A stretch of 64,000 nt of DNA from Bradyrhizobium daqingense (lineage in GTDB: Bacteria > Pseudomonadota > Alphaproteobacteria > Rhizobiales > Xanthobacteraceae): the NCBI RefSeq assembly GCF_021044685.1, contig NZ_CP088014.1, positions 3,954,001 to 4,018,000 on the forward strand. Direction: 5' to 3'. Of the stretch, positions 7,869 through 17,310 are shown one piece after another. A model generated the notes under the pieces. The model was not told the DNA's origin. It made no database searches and saw only the letters and a program-made list of their open reading frames with translations. Positions within the stretch are counted from its first letter, which is position 1. The number at the start of each line of letters is the position of its first letter. The position numbers and the translations under genes are program-made.

Positions 7869-9671
7869 ATGACCAAACTTACCCGCTTTGCTGTCGAACC
7901 GCTGCACGCGATGACCCGGCGTCTGGCCGATGTCGCCTCAGCGCGCGTCGCGCCCGACCTCGTTGTGACCGGCGCCCGGGTGCTCTCGACCTATTCGGAG
8001 CGCATCCACGCGAACCGGGAGGTCTGGATCAGCGGCGGGCGCATCGCCGCGGTGAAGCCAGTGGGCACGGCGAAGAAGGTCTGGAGCGGCGCGCCGCTCT
8101 ATGACGCCGCCGGCGGCATCATCGCGCCGGGTCTGGTCGATCCGCACATCCACATCGAATCCTCAATGGTGACCGCTTGCGCCTATGCCGAGGCCGCGCT
8201 GCTCAACGGCACCACCACGATCTTTTGCGACAGCCACGAGATCGGCAACGTCATGGACGTCGCCGGCGTCGAGGCGATGCTGGAGGACGCGCGCGAGGCT
8301 CCGCTTTCTATTTTTCTGACCGTGCCGAGCACGGTGCCGGCAACGTCCGCGGAACTGGAGACCGCCGGCGGCGACCTCACGCCGGACAAGATCGCTGGGC
8401 TGTTCGACCGCTGGCCCGAAGCGGTGGCGCTCGGCGAGAAGATGGACTTTGTCCCGGTGACGATGGGCGACGAGCGCAGCCACGCGATCCTCGCCGCAGC
8501 CTTGAAGCGGGGACGGCCGGTGTCCGGTCACGTCTATGGCCGCGAATTCGTCGCGGCTTATGCAGCCAGCGGCGTCACCGACACCCATGAGGCAATCGAC
8601 CGTGACATTGCCGACGATCTGCTCGATGCTGGCGTTTGGGTGTTTTTGCGCGGCGGCCCGCCGACGACGCCCTGGCATTCGCTGCCGCAGGCGATCCGCA
8701 CCATCACCGAGCTCGGAGCCTCGCACAAGCGCACCGCCGTGTGCACCGACGATCGCGACGCCGATGATCTCCTGCTGTTCGGTCTCGACTGGGTGGTGCG
8801 CGAGGCTGTGAAGGCGGGGATGTCGCCCGAGCAGGCCTGGTCGATGGGCTCGCTGCACGGCGCGACGCGCTTCGGCATGGAAGGGGATATCGGCGGCCTC
8901 GGCGGCGGGCGCCGCGCCGATCTCGTGCTGATGGACGATCAGCTCAAGCCGCAATGCACCTGGTATGGCGGGGAGCTCGTGGTCGAGCACGGCAAGATCA
9001 CCCCGCGCCTCGATCAGGCGCTGTCGCAGCGCTATCAATATCCGAGGGCAGCCTACGCGACGGTCAAGCTGCCTGAGAAGATGAAGCTGACGCCGGAACT
9101 GCCGGCGAAGGCTTGCACCGTCAATGCGATCAAGACCGCGCTGCCGGGTATCACGTTGATTCACGAAAAGGTCGCGATCGAACCGGCGAAGGACTGGCTG
9201 TCGTTGTTCGCGCGCTACGGCCTGTGCTTCGTCACGGTGGTCGAGCGCCACGGCAAATCGACGGGCAATGTCGCCTATGGCCTGCTCAGGGATTTCGGCC
9301 TGAAGCGCGGCGCGGTTGCTTCCAGCGTCGGGCATGACAGCCACAACATCATCGTCGCCGGCACGAACGAGGCTGACATGCAGGTCGCGATCGCAGCGAT
9401 CAGGGAGCAGCAGGGCGGCGTCTGCGTCGTCGCCGACGGCAAGGTGAAGGCGCTGGTTCCCTTGCCGATCGCAGGGCTGCTCTCCGACAAGCGCGTCATT
9501 GAGGTGGCCGAAGAGGTCAAGGCGCTGAAGAAGGAATGGGCCGAGGCCGGCTGCACCATTCCCTATATGGGCTTCAATTTGATTCCCCTATCGGTCATTC
9601 CGGAAATTCGCATCACCGACAAGGGCCTCGTGCTGGTGCCGCAGATGGAGCTTGCACCGCTGTTCGAGTGA
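7869..9671 (+). CDS. ade: Adenine deaminase
   Basis: The 600-residue protein is an adenine deaminase of the amidohydrolase superfamily: adenine + H2O gives hypoxanthine + NH3. Metal ligands His93 and His95 lie in the motif GLVDPHIHIESSMVT. Further family motifs are SGHVYG, CTDDRDADDLL, and the C-terminal domain motif VGHDSHNIIVAGTNEADM. I chose the ATG at 7869, preceded by GAGGG, over a further upstream in-frame start at 7806 whose extra 21 residues are atypical. It lies just before the glyoxylate pathway genes. Purine breakdown yields glyoxylate through allantoin, so the two may be physiologically linked, although the intermediate steps are not in the window. Confidence 0.95.
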   Translation: MTKLTRFAVEPLHAMTRRLADVASARVAPDLVVTGARVLSTYSERIHANREVWISGGRIAAVKPVGTAKKVWSGAPLYDAAGGIIAPGLVDPHIHIESSMVTACAYAEAALLNGTTTIFCDSHEIGNVMDVAGVEAMLEDAREAPLSIFLTVPSTVPATSAELETAGGDLTPDKIAGLFDRWPEAVALGEKMDFVPVTMGDERSHAILAAALKRGRPVSGHVYGREFVAAYAASGVTDTHEAIDRDIADDLLDAGVWVFLRGGPPTTPWHSLPQAIRTITELGASHKRTAVCTDDRDADDLLLFGLDWVVREAVKAGMSPEQAWSMGSLHGATRFGMEGDIGGLGGGRRADLVLMDDQLKPQCTWYGGELVVEHGKITPRLDQALSQRYQYPRAAYATVKLPEKMKLTPELPAKACTVNAIKTALPGITLIHEKVAIEPAKDWLSLFARYGLCFVTVVERHGKSTGNVAYGLLRDFGLKRGAVASSVGHDSHNIIVAGTNEADMQVAIAAIREQQGGVCVVADGKVKALVPLPIAGLLSDKRVIEVAEEVKALKKEWAEAGCTIPYMGFNLIPLSVIPEIRITDKGLVLVPQMELAPLFE

Positions 9672-9711
9672 TCTGCTTTCACGTGCATCTCGATCTAACC
9701 GATTGAGACCA

Positions 9712-9769
9712 CCACGATTTTTTCGCGGCTGCCGCATCGTGGAAAATAAAATCGATCTCGTTGAGATCG
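9712..9769. promoter_or_regulatory. Structured upstream region of gcl
   Basis: The 153-base gap between ade and gcl has two perfect inverted repeats. CCACGAT (9712-9718) pairs with ATCGTGG (9736-9742), enclosing GCGGC/GCCGC. CGATCTC (9753-9759) pairs with GAGATCG (9763-9769). An AT-rich GGAAAATAAAATC segment lies between them. They could be an ade terminator plus a gcl operator. The regulator is not known. Confidence 0.4.
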
Positions 9770-9824
9770 CATCACGCAGACCGGATGATCTCGCTCGCTG
9801 ACGCAACTTGGAGCGAGGTCCGAT

Positions 9825-11615
9825 ATGGCGAAGATGCGAGCCGTCGATGCAGCCGTGCGAATTCTGGAGAAGGAAGGCATCTCGACTGCCTTCGGGGTTC
9901 CCGGCGCTGCGATCAATCCGCTTTACTCGGCGCTGAAAAAACGGGGCTCGATCCGCCACATCCTGGCGCGGCATGTCGAGGGTGCCTCGCACATGGCCGA
10001 GGGCTACACCCGGGCCAAGGCCGGCAATATCGGCGTTTGCATCGGCACCTCGGGGCCGGCCGGCACCGACATGATCACCGGGCTATACTCTGCGATCGCC
10101 GATTCCATTCCGATCCTCTGCATCACCGGGCAGGCGCCGCGGGCACGCCTCTACAAGGAAGATTTCCAGGCCGTCGACATCGAGTCGATCGCGAAGCCCG
10201 TGACGAAATGGGCGGTGACGGTGCGCGAGCCGGCGCTGGTGCCGCGCGTGTTCAGCCAGGCGTTTCATGTGATGCGCTCGGGCCGGCCGGGACCGGTGCT
10301 GATCGACATGCCGCTCGACGTGCAGCTCGCCGAGATCGAGTTCGACGACGATACCTATGAGCCGCTGCCGGTCTACAAGCCGGCCGCGACGCGCAAGCAG
10401 GTCGAGAAGGCGCTGGAGATGCTCAACGCCGCCGAGCGTCCGCTGATCGTGGCGGGCGGCGGCATCATCAACGCCGACGCGTCTGATCTGCTAGTGGAAT
10501 TTGCCGAGATCACCAACGTGCCCGTGGTGCCGACGCTGATGGGGTGGGGCGCGATCCCTGACGACCACGTGTTGATGGCCGGCATGGTGGGCCTGCAGAC
10601 CAGTCACCGTTACGGCAATGCCACGCTGCTGGAATCCGATTTCGTGCTCGGCATCGGCAATCGCTGGGCCAACCGCCACACCGGCTCGGTCGAGACCTAC
10701 ACCAAGGGCCGCAAATTCGTTCACGTGGACATCGAGCCGACCCAGATCGGGCGCGTGTTCAATCCCGATTTCGGCATCGTCTCGGACGCCAAGGCCGCGC
10801 TGGAGCTGTTTGTCACCGTCGCCAGGGAGTGGCGCCGGTCAGGCAGGCTCCGCGAGCGTCAGGCGTGGCCCGCGTCCTGCCGCGACCGCAAGAAGACGAT
10901 GCTACGCAAGAGCCATTTCGACAATGTGCCGATCAAGCCGCAGCGCGTCTACGAGGAGATGAACAAGGCGTTCGGCCGCGACACGACCTATGTCACGGTG
11001 ATCGGCCTGTCGCAGATCGCCGGCGCGCAGTTCCTGGGCGTCTACAAGCCGCGCAACTGGATCAATGCCGGGCAGGCGGGGCCGCTCGGCTGGACGCTGC
11101 CGGCGGCGCTCGGCGTGCGTGCGGCCTGTCCGGATCGTGAGATCGTCGCGCTGTCGGGCGACTACGACTTCCAGTTCCTGATCGAGGAGCTCGCGGTCGG
11201 CGCGCAGTTCAATCTGCCCTACATCCACGTCGTCGTGAACAATTCCTATCTCGGCCTGATCCGCCAGGCCCAGCGCGGCTTCGACATGGACTATCATGTT
11301 CAGCTTTCCTTCGAGAACATCAACGCGCCCGAGATCGGAGTGTATGGCGTCGACCATGTGACGGTGGCCGAAGGCCTCGGCTGCAAGGCGATCCGCGTTA
11401 CCGACCCGAAGGACACGCAGGCGGCGTTCGCGACCGCGCGCGAATTGATGGCGAAGCACCGCGTCCCCGTGGTGGTCGAATTCATCCTCGAACGTGTCAC
11501 CAACATCGCGATGGGCACCGAGATCGACAACATCGTCGAGTTCGAGGAGGTGCTGGATCTGCCGCTCGACGAGGTCGCAAGCGCGCGGCCCAATGTGTTG
11601 CAGCCGGCAGAGTAA
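9825..11615 (+). CDS. gcl: Glyoxylate carboligase (tartronate-semialdehyde synthase)
   Basis: The 596-residue ThDP enzyme condenses two glyoxylates to tartronate semialdehyde and CO2. It aligns end to end with the well-known enterobacterial Gcl, including the N-terminus MAKMRAVDAA. It carries the family hallmark: Val51 in the motif ARHVEGASHMAEG replaces the glutamate that other ThDP enzymes use to activate the cofactor. The PP-domain ThDP/Mg motif is SGDYDFQFLIEELAVGAQFN. The ribosome site is GAGG just upstream. hyi follows by 12 bases and glxR further on, giving the full route from glyoxylate to D-glycerate. Confidence 0.97.
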   Translation: MAKMRAVDAAVRILEKEGISTAFGVPGAAINPLYSALKKRGSIRHILARHVEGASHMAEGYTRAKAGNIGVCIGTSGPAGTDMITGLYSAIADSIPILCITGQAPRARLYKEDFQAVDIESIAKPVTKWAVTVREPALVPRVFSQAFHVMRSGRPGPVLIDMPLDVQLAEIEFDDDTYEPLPVYKPAATRKQVEKALEMLNAAERPLIVAGGGIINADASDLLVEFAEITNVPVVPTLMGWGAIPDDHVLMAGMVGLQTSHRYGNATLLESDFVLGIGNRWANRHTGSVETYTKGRKFVHVDIEPTQIGRVFNPDFGIVSDAKAALELFVTVAREWRRSGRLRERQAWPASCRDRKKTMLRKSHFDNVPIKPQRVYEEMNKAFGRDTTYVTVIGLSQIAGAQFLGVYKPRNWINAGQAGPLGWTLPAALGVRAACPDREIVALSGDYDFQFLIEELAVGAQFNLPYIHVVVNNSYLGLIRQAQRGFDMDYHVQLSFENINAPEIGVYGVDHVTVAEGLGCKAIRVTDPKDTQAAFATARELMAKHRVPVVVEFILERVTNIAMGTEIDNIVEFEEVLDLPLDEVASARPNVLQPAE

Positions 11616-11627
11616 GGGGACCGCATC

Positions 11628-12413
<786 letters not shown>

Positions 12414-12430
12414 ATCACGACGGCAGTGCG

Positions 12431-12540
12431 CTCCCTCTCCCGCTTGCGGGGAGAGGGCTGGGGAGAGGGTGTCTCCGCAATGGGATTTTATCGATGCGGT
12501 GAGAATCTCCCCAAGGCGAGAAAGCCCTCACCCGGCACCG
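12431..12540. repeat. Rhizobial intergenic palindromic repeat (CTCTCCC family)
   Basis: CCCTCTCCC (12433-12441) pairs with GGGAGAGGG (12449-12457). It is followed by GCTGGGGAGAGGGTG and, about 60 bases on, by CTCCCC...GCCCTCACCCGG, the inverted end of the element. This is the same family as at 2988-3050. It occupies most of the 173-base gap between hyi and glxR. It may act as an mRNA-stability or attenuation element; no function is shown by sequence alone. Confidence 0.8.
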
Positions 12541-12586
12541 TGCGCGCTGAGAAAGTTCGCTAATCCAACTGAAAGAAGGTCAGACC

Positions 12587-13474
12587 ATGATCGATATCGG
12601 CTTCATCGGACTTGGCACCATGGGACGGCCGATGGCCGGTCATCTCCTGGCTGCGGGTCATCGTGTTCTCCTGCATGACGTCGCGCCGGTCGCGGCTGAA
12701 CTGATTGCGGCCGGCGGCATCCCCTGCAAATCGGCCAAGGAAGTCGCGGAGGAATCGGATGCCGTTATCATCATGGTGCCGGATACGCCGCACGTGGAGG
12801 CCGTCCTGTTCGGCAAGGACGGTGTCGCGAGCGGCATCTCCAAGGGCAAGATCGTCGTCGACATGAGCTCGATCTCGCCGTTGGCGACGAAGGAGTTTGC
12901 GAAGAAGATCGAGGCGCTCGGCGCCGACTATCTCGACGCGCCGGTGTCGGGCGGGGAGGTCGGTGCGAAAGCTGGCAGTCTCACCATCATGGTCGGCGGG
13001 CCCGAGCGCGCCTTCGGCACCATGAAGCCGGTGTTCGACAAGATGGGCAAGAACGTCACGCATGTCGGCGCCAATGGCGACGGACAGACGACGAAGGTCG
13101 CCAACCAGATCATCGTCGCACTGACTATCGAGGCCGTGAGCGAAGCCTTGTTGTTTGCGTCGAAGGCCGGCGCGAACCCTGCGCTGGTGCGCAAGGCGCT
13201 GATGGGCGGGTTTGCCTCGTCACGGATTCTCGAAGTCCATGGCGAACGCATGGTGAAGCGCAATTTCGATCCGGGCTTTCGCATCGAGCTGCATCAGAAG
13301 GATCTCAACCTCGCGCTCGAAGGCGCGCGTGCGCTCGGCCTGTCGCTGCCGAGCACGGCGGTGGCGCAGCAATTGTTCTCGTCCTGCGCCGCGCATGGCG
13401 GCAAGGCCTGGGATCATTCCGCAATGGTGCGCGCGCTGGAACTGATGGCGGGACATGAGATCGCCGCAGCCTGA
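12587..13474 (+). CDS. glxR: Tartronate-semialdehyde reductase (2-hydroxy-3-oxopropionate reductase)
   Basis: The 295-residue beta-hydroxyacid dehydrogenase reduces tartronate semialdehyde to D-glycerate with NAD(P)H. It has the N-terminal nucleotide motif GFIGLGTMGRPMA, the substrate motif DAPVSGGEVGAKAGSL and catalytic Lys170 in the motif TTKVANQ. Length and motifs are standard for GarR/GlxR. GAAAGAAGG lies before the ATG. It completes the glyoxylate route with gcl and hyi but is separated from hyi by a palindromic repeat, so it may be expressed at a different level. Confidence 0.95.
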   Translation: MIDIGFIGLGTMGRPMAGHLLAAGHRVLLHDVAPVAAELIAAGGIPCKSAKEVAEESDAVIIMVPDTPHVEAVLFGKDGVASGISKGKIVVDMSSISPLATKEFAKKIEALGADYLDAPVSGGEVGAKAGSLTIMVGGPERAFGTMKPVFDKMGKNVTHVGANGDGQTTKVANQIIVALTIEAVSEALLFASKAGANPALVRKALMGGFASSRILEVHGERMVKRNFDPGFRIELHQKDLNLALEGARALGLSLPSTAVAQQLFSSCAAHGGKAWDHSAMVRALELMAGHEIAAA

Positions 13475-13588
13475 TCTGTTACCGCGTAACAGTCTCTGGA
13501 TTTGGCGCGCCTTTGGCCGCAGGGGAACCGGAACAATGCTCCGGCCCCGTGGTTGAAGGCGCATGACAACCACTGGAGACTTAAGGAC

Positions 13589-13972
13589 ATGAAAACCCGT
13601 CTTGCGATTTCGTTGGCTGCCGCCTCGCTGCTGGCGTCGAGCGCAGCCTTTGCCCAATCGACCACCGAACAGGGCGCCAGGGACGGCGCGCGCGCGGGCG
13701 GCGACATCGGCGGCCCGGTCGGCGCGATGGTCGGCGGCACCGTCGGTGCGGCCGTTGGCGCGGGTCTCGAAATTCCGAATGCGATTCTCGGCGGAATCCC
13801 GCGCAGCGAATCGGTCGTCGTGGAGGAGCGCGTCGTGGTCGGCGAGCCCCTGCCTCCGACCGTGGTGCTGCGCCCGGTGCCGAACTACACCGAGTATCGG
13901 TATGCGGTCGTGAACGACCGCCGCGTGATCGTCGAGCCGCGCACGCGCCGCGTCGTCAAGATCATCGACTGA
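13589..13972 (+). CDS. DUF1236 secreted small protein
   Basis: I start this 127-residue protein at the ATG at 13589, which has AAGGA upstream and opens a clear signal peptide (about 1-22, ending SSAAFA-Q). A Gly/Ala-rich stretch (about 30-62) resembles a glycine-zipper segment. The C-terminus, about 95-127, ends in the DUF1236-type sequence VVNDRRVIVEPRTRRVVKIID. DUF1236 proteins are common in Bradyrhizobium and related genera and have no known function. It is probably periplasmic or envelope-associated. Confidence 0.85.
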   Translation: MKTRLAISLAAASLLASSAAFAQSTTEQGARDGARAGGDIGGPVGAMVGGTVGAAVGAGLEIPNAILGGIPRSESVVVEERVVVGEPLPPTVVLRPVPNYTEYRYAVVNDRRVIVEPRTRRVVKIID

Positions 13973-14001
13973 TCTGCGCTAATCTAAGCGCTGAGAAGAT
14001 G

Positions 14002-14028
14002 GGCCCTGCGGCGCTACTCCGCGGGGCC
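14002..14028. terminator. Strong hairpin, likely bidirectional terminator
   Basis: 14002-14011 pairs with 14019-14028 (ten pairs, one of them G-U) around a 7-base loop. It lies between the convergent DUF1236 and VanZ-like genes and overlaps the last codons of the latter. There is no long T-run, so efficiency is uncertain. Confidence 0.6.
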
Positions 14029-14391
14029 TTCGCTCGTCAGGGCCGCGTTGTTGCGAAGCCGGGTCATGGTCCAGTCCGCAGCCGCTGCGATGGCAAAGCC
14101 GAAGCAGGCGGTGAGCGCGTCGACCAGAAAGTCCGCAAGTCGCGCATGGCGGCCCGGTGCCCAAAATTGCATCAATTCCAGCACGCCGATCAGGACAACC
14201 GAGGCCGCAGCAATCCGCAGGCGCCGCCGCGGATAGGCGAGGCCGAAGGCCAGTCCGACCAGGATGAAGGCGAGCGCATGTTCGCCGTCCTGACCGAGGT
14301 CGGAATGGGGCCGCAGGCCCGGTGGGCCGAGGGTTGCGAAAGTGACGGCGGCCGCGAGCAGCCAGGCAATGGAACGAACCAAAATCGACAT
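14014..14391 (-). CDS. VanZ-like family membrane protein
   Basis: The 125-residue protein has about four transmembrane helices and the VanZ-like core motif GEHALAFILVGLAFGLAYP, followed by GVLELMQFWAPGRHARLADFLVDALTACFG. VanZ-like proteins are integral membrane proteins of unclear function. Despite the name, nothing here suggests teicoplanin resistance. Its 3' end overlaps a hairpin shared with the convergent DUF1236 gene. Confidence 0.82.
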   Translation of the reverse strand: MSILVRSIAWLLAAAVTFATLGPPGLRPHSDLGQDGEHALAFILVGLAFGLAYPRRRLRIAAASVVLIGVLELMQFWAPGRHARLADFLVDALTACFGFAIAAAADWTMTRLRNNAALTSEGPAE

Positions 14392-14468
14392 TCAGCCCGC
14401 ATAGCACAGATTTGTAACGGGCCGGTACCCTCCCGTCATCAGATCGACGTTTAGTTAATGACGAAACG

Positions 14469-15077
14469 TTAAAGTGGCTCGCGCACGCCAAGGCCGTGCA
14501 TGAAACGTTCCCGGATCTGCACGGGGTCGCGGCGGGTGGTGCCGATGCCCGGCTTGTCGTCGATCCGTACGGCGATGAGGTGGGGCTCGGAGGCACCCAT
14601 TGCAGCCTCGATCAGCCGCTCGAAATCCTCCTCGTCCGCGGCCCAAGCGCTGTTGGCGAGACCCGAGCCGAGAGCGATGGCAACGATGTCGGCGACACCA
14701 GCTGCCGGCGTCGGCTGCGCGCCGGTAATTTGGTAGATGCCGTTGTCCATCACGATCATCGTGAGGTTCTTCGGCTTCAGGGCTGCGATCGTCGAGAGCG
14801 CACCAAGCTGCATCAGTAGCGAGCCGTCGCCTTCGAGCGCGAAGACGTGGCGGTCGGGCTGCGCCAGCGCCACGCCGAGCGCGATCGGGAAGGCGAGTCC
14901 CATGCTGCCCAGCATGTAGAAGTTCTGCGGGCGGTGGCCGGCGGCCCAGAGATCGAAATTGGTGTTGCCGATGCCGCCGATCACCGCTTCCTCGTTTCCG
15001 AGCTTCGCGATCAGGCGTGAGGTGACGTCGAAGCGGTTCATCACCTTGGTGTTGCGATTGTCCAAGTCTGTTTTCAT
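14469..15077 (-). CDS. ThDP-dependent decarboxylase, PP (ComE-like) subunit
   Basis: The 202-residue protein corresponds to the C-terminal, cofactor-binding half of ThDP decarboxylases. The ThDP/Mg motif is EGDGSLLMQLGALSTIAALKPKNLTMIVMDNGIYQ. It lies 10 bases downstream of the gene for the PYR half, so the two should form a heteromer like sulfopyruvate or phosphonopyruvate decarboxylase. The coenzyme M or phosphonate genes that would fix the substrate are absent here. The 2-oxoacid substrate is therefore unknown. A second in-frame ATG at residue 13 is an alternative start. Confidence 0.85.
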   Translation of the reverse strand: MKTDLDNRNTKVMNRFDVTSRLIAKLGNEEAVIGGIGNTNFDLWAAGHRPQNFYMLGSMGLAFPIALGVALAQPDRHVFALEGDGSLLMQLGALSTIAALKPKNLTMIVMDNGIYQITGAQPTPAAGVADIVAIALGSGLANSAWAADEEDFERLIEAAMGASEPHLIAVRIDDKPGIGTTRRDPVQIRERFMHGLGVREPL

Positions 15078-15087
15078 TTCGCCAAAC

Positions 15088-15654
15088 TCACTTGTCGAAC
15101 ACCTTGCCGCCCGTGAGCAGCGGGTTGAGGATCAGGGCCACCGGCGCCTGCGTGGTGACGGCCTGCTTGATCGAGCGGTCAGCGATGAATTCGAGCTCGT
15201 CGAGCCGGGTGATGGTGTGGTGCTCCAGCGCCAGTGAATCCAGCACCGGGCGCATGGTGCGGCAGACCAGCGACTGGCCGTAGTTGAACTCGCCGAGCGT
15301 GCCGCGCTCGGAGACGAACATGATCAGCGGAATCTGGTACGGCACCGCGAGCGAGGCCAGCACGTTGGCGAGCGTCGCAAAGCCTGACGTCTGCATCAGC
15401 ACCGCGCCGCGCCGGCCGCCCATCCAGGCTCCCGAAACGATGCCGACCGCTTCCTCCTCGCGGGCGGTGGCAAAAGTGGTGAAGAAGGGATCGGCGTGCA
15501 GGTTCTTGATCAGCGGCGTCAGCACGCGGTCGGGGACGTAGGGGATCAGGCTGATCTCGTTCCGCTTCAGGGTTTGCAGGACGATGCCGTCCCAACTGCT
15601 TTCGCCGGCCCCCTGTGCGGCCTGGGGCGAGGTCTTCTGCTCCGCAATCGCCAT
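15088..15654 (-). CDS. ThDP-dependent decarboxylase, PYR (ComD-like) subunit
   Basis: I start this 188-residue protein at the ATG at 15654, with AGGGAG just upstream. It matches the N-terminal PYR half of ThDP decarboxylases. The segment TAREEEAVGIVSGAWMGGRRGAVLMQTSG contains the glutamate that activates ThDP. It is followed by the separate PP-half gene. Known relatives decarboxylate 3-sulfopyruvate or phosphonopyruvate. A hydroxyacid dehydrogenase gene is divergent from it and could act on the same or a related acid. The substrate is not determinable from sequence. Confidence 0.85.
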   Translation of the reverse strand: MAIAEQKTSPQAAQGAGESSWDGIVLQTLKRNEISLIPYVPDRVLTPLIKNLHADPFFTTFATAREEEAVGIVSGAWMGGRRGAVLMQTSGFATLANVLASLAVPYQIPLIMFVSERGTLGEFNYGQSLVCRTMRPVLDSLALEHHTITRLDELEFIADRSIKQAVTTQAPVALILNPLLTGGKVFDK

Positions 15655-15898
15655 TGCGTTCTCCCTTGAGCCGCGCATGCTTCTTGGTATCTGGCCGTCG
15701 CGGCAGTCCGCCGAACTTGACGCAGGCAGTGGGATTGTCAACATGTCCCGGCCGGCACCGTGATCTGCGCTGGACGGCCTGCCGTGGCCGGGGCCGCCAT
15801 GTCATAAAGGCGGCAACGAAAAAGCGGGAGGAAGCATGGAGGAGCGCGCGCAGCGCCGACCTTGCGGATCTCCTCGCGAGCGAGCCGGAAGGGTCCTG

Positions 15899-16948
15899 AT
15901 GTCGGTCAACAACAAGCGCGTCGTCTACTCCAATTATCTGGCCAATCCGATCTATATCGACATCCTGAAGGCACGGCCCGACGTCCGGCTCGATCGCATC
16001 GAGAACGAAAGCCCCGAGGATTTCTATGCGCCGATCCTGAGCGCAGCCCATGTCTACCAGGTCGGCGCCGCCCGCGACGAACTCGCCCCGCATTTCCATG
16101 TCGATGCCGCTTTCCTGAAGCGCACGCCGAATTTGCTGCTCGTCTCCAGCAATGGCGCGGGGTTCGATCCTGTCGACGTCGAGGCCTGCACGGAGGCCGG
16201 CGTCGTGGTCGTCAACCAGTCCGGCGGCAACGCCCATTCGGTTGCCGAGCATGCGCTGGCGATGATGCTGACGCTGTCCAAGCGCATCATCCAGTCGGAC
16301 CGCCGGCTGCGCCGCGAGCGCGACGTCAACCGCAACGAGCTCGTCGGCAACGAGGTCGAGCACAAGACCGTCGGCATCATCGGGCTCGGCAATGTCGGCC
16401 GCCGCATCGCCGCTTTGTGCAAGGGCCTGCTGGGCATGAAGGTGCTGGCCTATGATCCGTATCTTTCGGCCGAGGTCATGGCCGAGCGGGGCGGGGAGAA
16501 GGTCGAGCTCGACGAGCTTCTGCGCCGCTCCGATTTCGTCTCGATCTCCTGTCCGCTCAACAAGGGCAGCCGCAACATGATCAGCGTGCGCGAATTCGCG
16601 CTGATGCAGCCGCACGCCTATTTCATCACGACCGCGCGCGGCTTCATCCACGACGAGGACGCGCTGCTGCAGGCCTTGCGCGACAAGCGCATCGCGGGCG
16701 CCGGCCTCGACGTCTGGTCCAAGGAACCGCCGCCGCCGGAGCATCCGCTGCTCCAGTTCGACAACGTGCTGGCGAGCCCGCATACAGCGGGTGTGACGAT
16801 CGAGGCGCGCCAGAACATGGGCCGCATCGCCGCCGAGCAGGTGCTGGAGACGCTCGACGGCAAGCGTCCGCCGCGCATCATCAATCCCGAGGTCTGGCCG
16901 CACTATGCAGAACGCTTCAAGCAGGCGTTCGGCGTGACGCCGGGGTAG
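15899..16948 (+). CDS. D-isomer-specific 2-hydroxyacid dehydrogenase
   Basis: The 349-residue protein has the NAD-binding motif GIIGLGNVGRRIA (about residues 160-172). Expected catalytic residues are an Arg in the motif TTARGFIHDEDAL, a Glu in WSKEPPPPEHPLL and a His in SPHTAGVT. It would reduce a 2-oxoacid or oxidise a D-2-hydroxyacid with NAD(P). I chose the ATG at 15899. An ATG at 15836 in frame has a stronger ribosome site (GGGAGGAAGC) and would add 21 Arg-rich residues unlike this family. It is divergent from the split decarboxylase, suggesting shared chemistry on a 2-oxoacid. Confidence 0.88.
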   Translation: MSVNNKRVVYSNYLANPIYIDILKARPDVRLDRIENESPEDFYAPILSAAHVYQVGAARDELAPHFHVDAAFLKRTPNLLLVSSNGAGFDPVDVEACTEAGVVVVNQSGGNAHSVAEHALAMMLTLSKRIIQSDRRLRRERDVNRNELVGNEVEHKTVGIIGLGNVGRRIAALCKGLLGMKVLAYDPYLSAEVMAERGGEKVELDELLRRSDFVSISCPLNKGSRNMISVREFALMQPHAYFITTARGFIHDEDALLQALRDKRIAGAGLDVWSKEPPPPEHPLLQFDNVLASPHTAGVTIEARQNMGRIAAEQVLETLDGKRPPRIINPEVWPHYAERFKQAFGVTPG

Positions 16949-17073
16949 GAGCTCGCGCCAAGCGTCCGGAATGGCCGCTGGAAAGCCGCGCCGATCTTGA
17001 TGCGCGTCAAAAACTCCCTCCCGCATCCGGCCTAAATGGGATTAGAGTGCCGCCGGGGCAGCAGGGAGGTCCC

Positions 17074-17310
17074 ATGTCTACTTATGTCGTCAGGTTCATG
17101 AAGGACGTGCTCGGCCAGTACGGCCGGCACATCGAGGTGTGCCAGGGCACGCTCGAGATCGACGCCTGCGATGAGGACGAGGCCAGAGAGCGGGCCAAGG
17201 CGAAGTTTTGCCAGGATCAGGCCTTGCATCACTGGTCGCTGCATGCCGATCGCATCCAGGTCAGACCGGCTGACTTTCCGTCCCAAGGCGTTATCGGCCG
17301 GGCGCCGTGA
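17074..17310 (+). CDS. Small conserved hypothetical protein
   Basis: This is a 78-residue soluble protein starting at the ATG at 17074 behind GGGAGG. It has a predicted beta-alpha pattern (STYVVRFMKDVLGQYGRHIEV, then an acidic helix DEDEARERAKAKF) and no signal peptide or membrane segment. I do not recognise a named family. The good ribosome site and codon use support a real gene. Its last 20 bases overlap the convergent GNAT gene. Confidence 0.65.
   Translation: MSTYVVRFMKDVLGQYGRHIEVCQGTLEIDACDEDEARERAKAKFCQDQALHHWSLHADRIQVRPADFPSQGVIGRAP

Noticed and set aside
13979..14596. A 205-codon minus-strand frame overlapping the VanZ-like gene
   Set aside because: Overlaps two genes with recognisable families in another frame and has no domain of its own.
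15615..15899. A plus-strand frame ending EAWRSARSADLADLLASEPEGS, touching the hydroxyacid dehydrogenase start
   Set aside because: Its start lies inside the divergent decarboxylase gene and there is no internal start with a ribosome site; kept only as a possible coupling remark.
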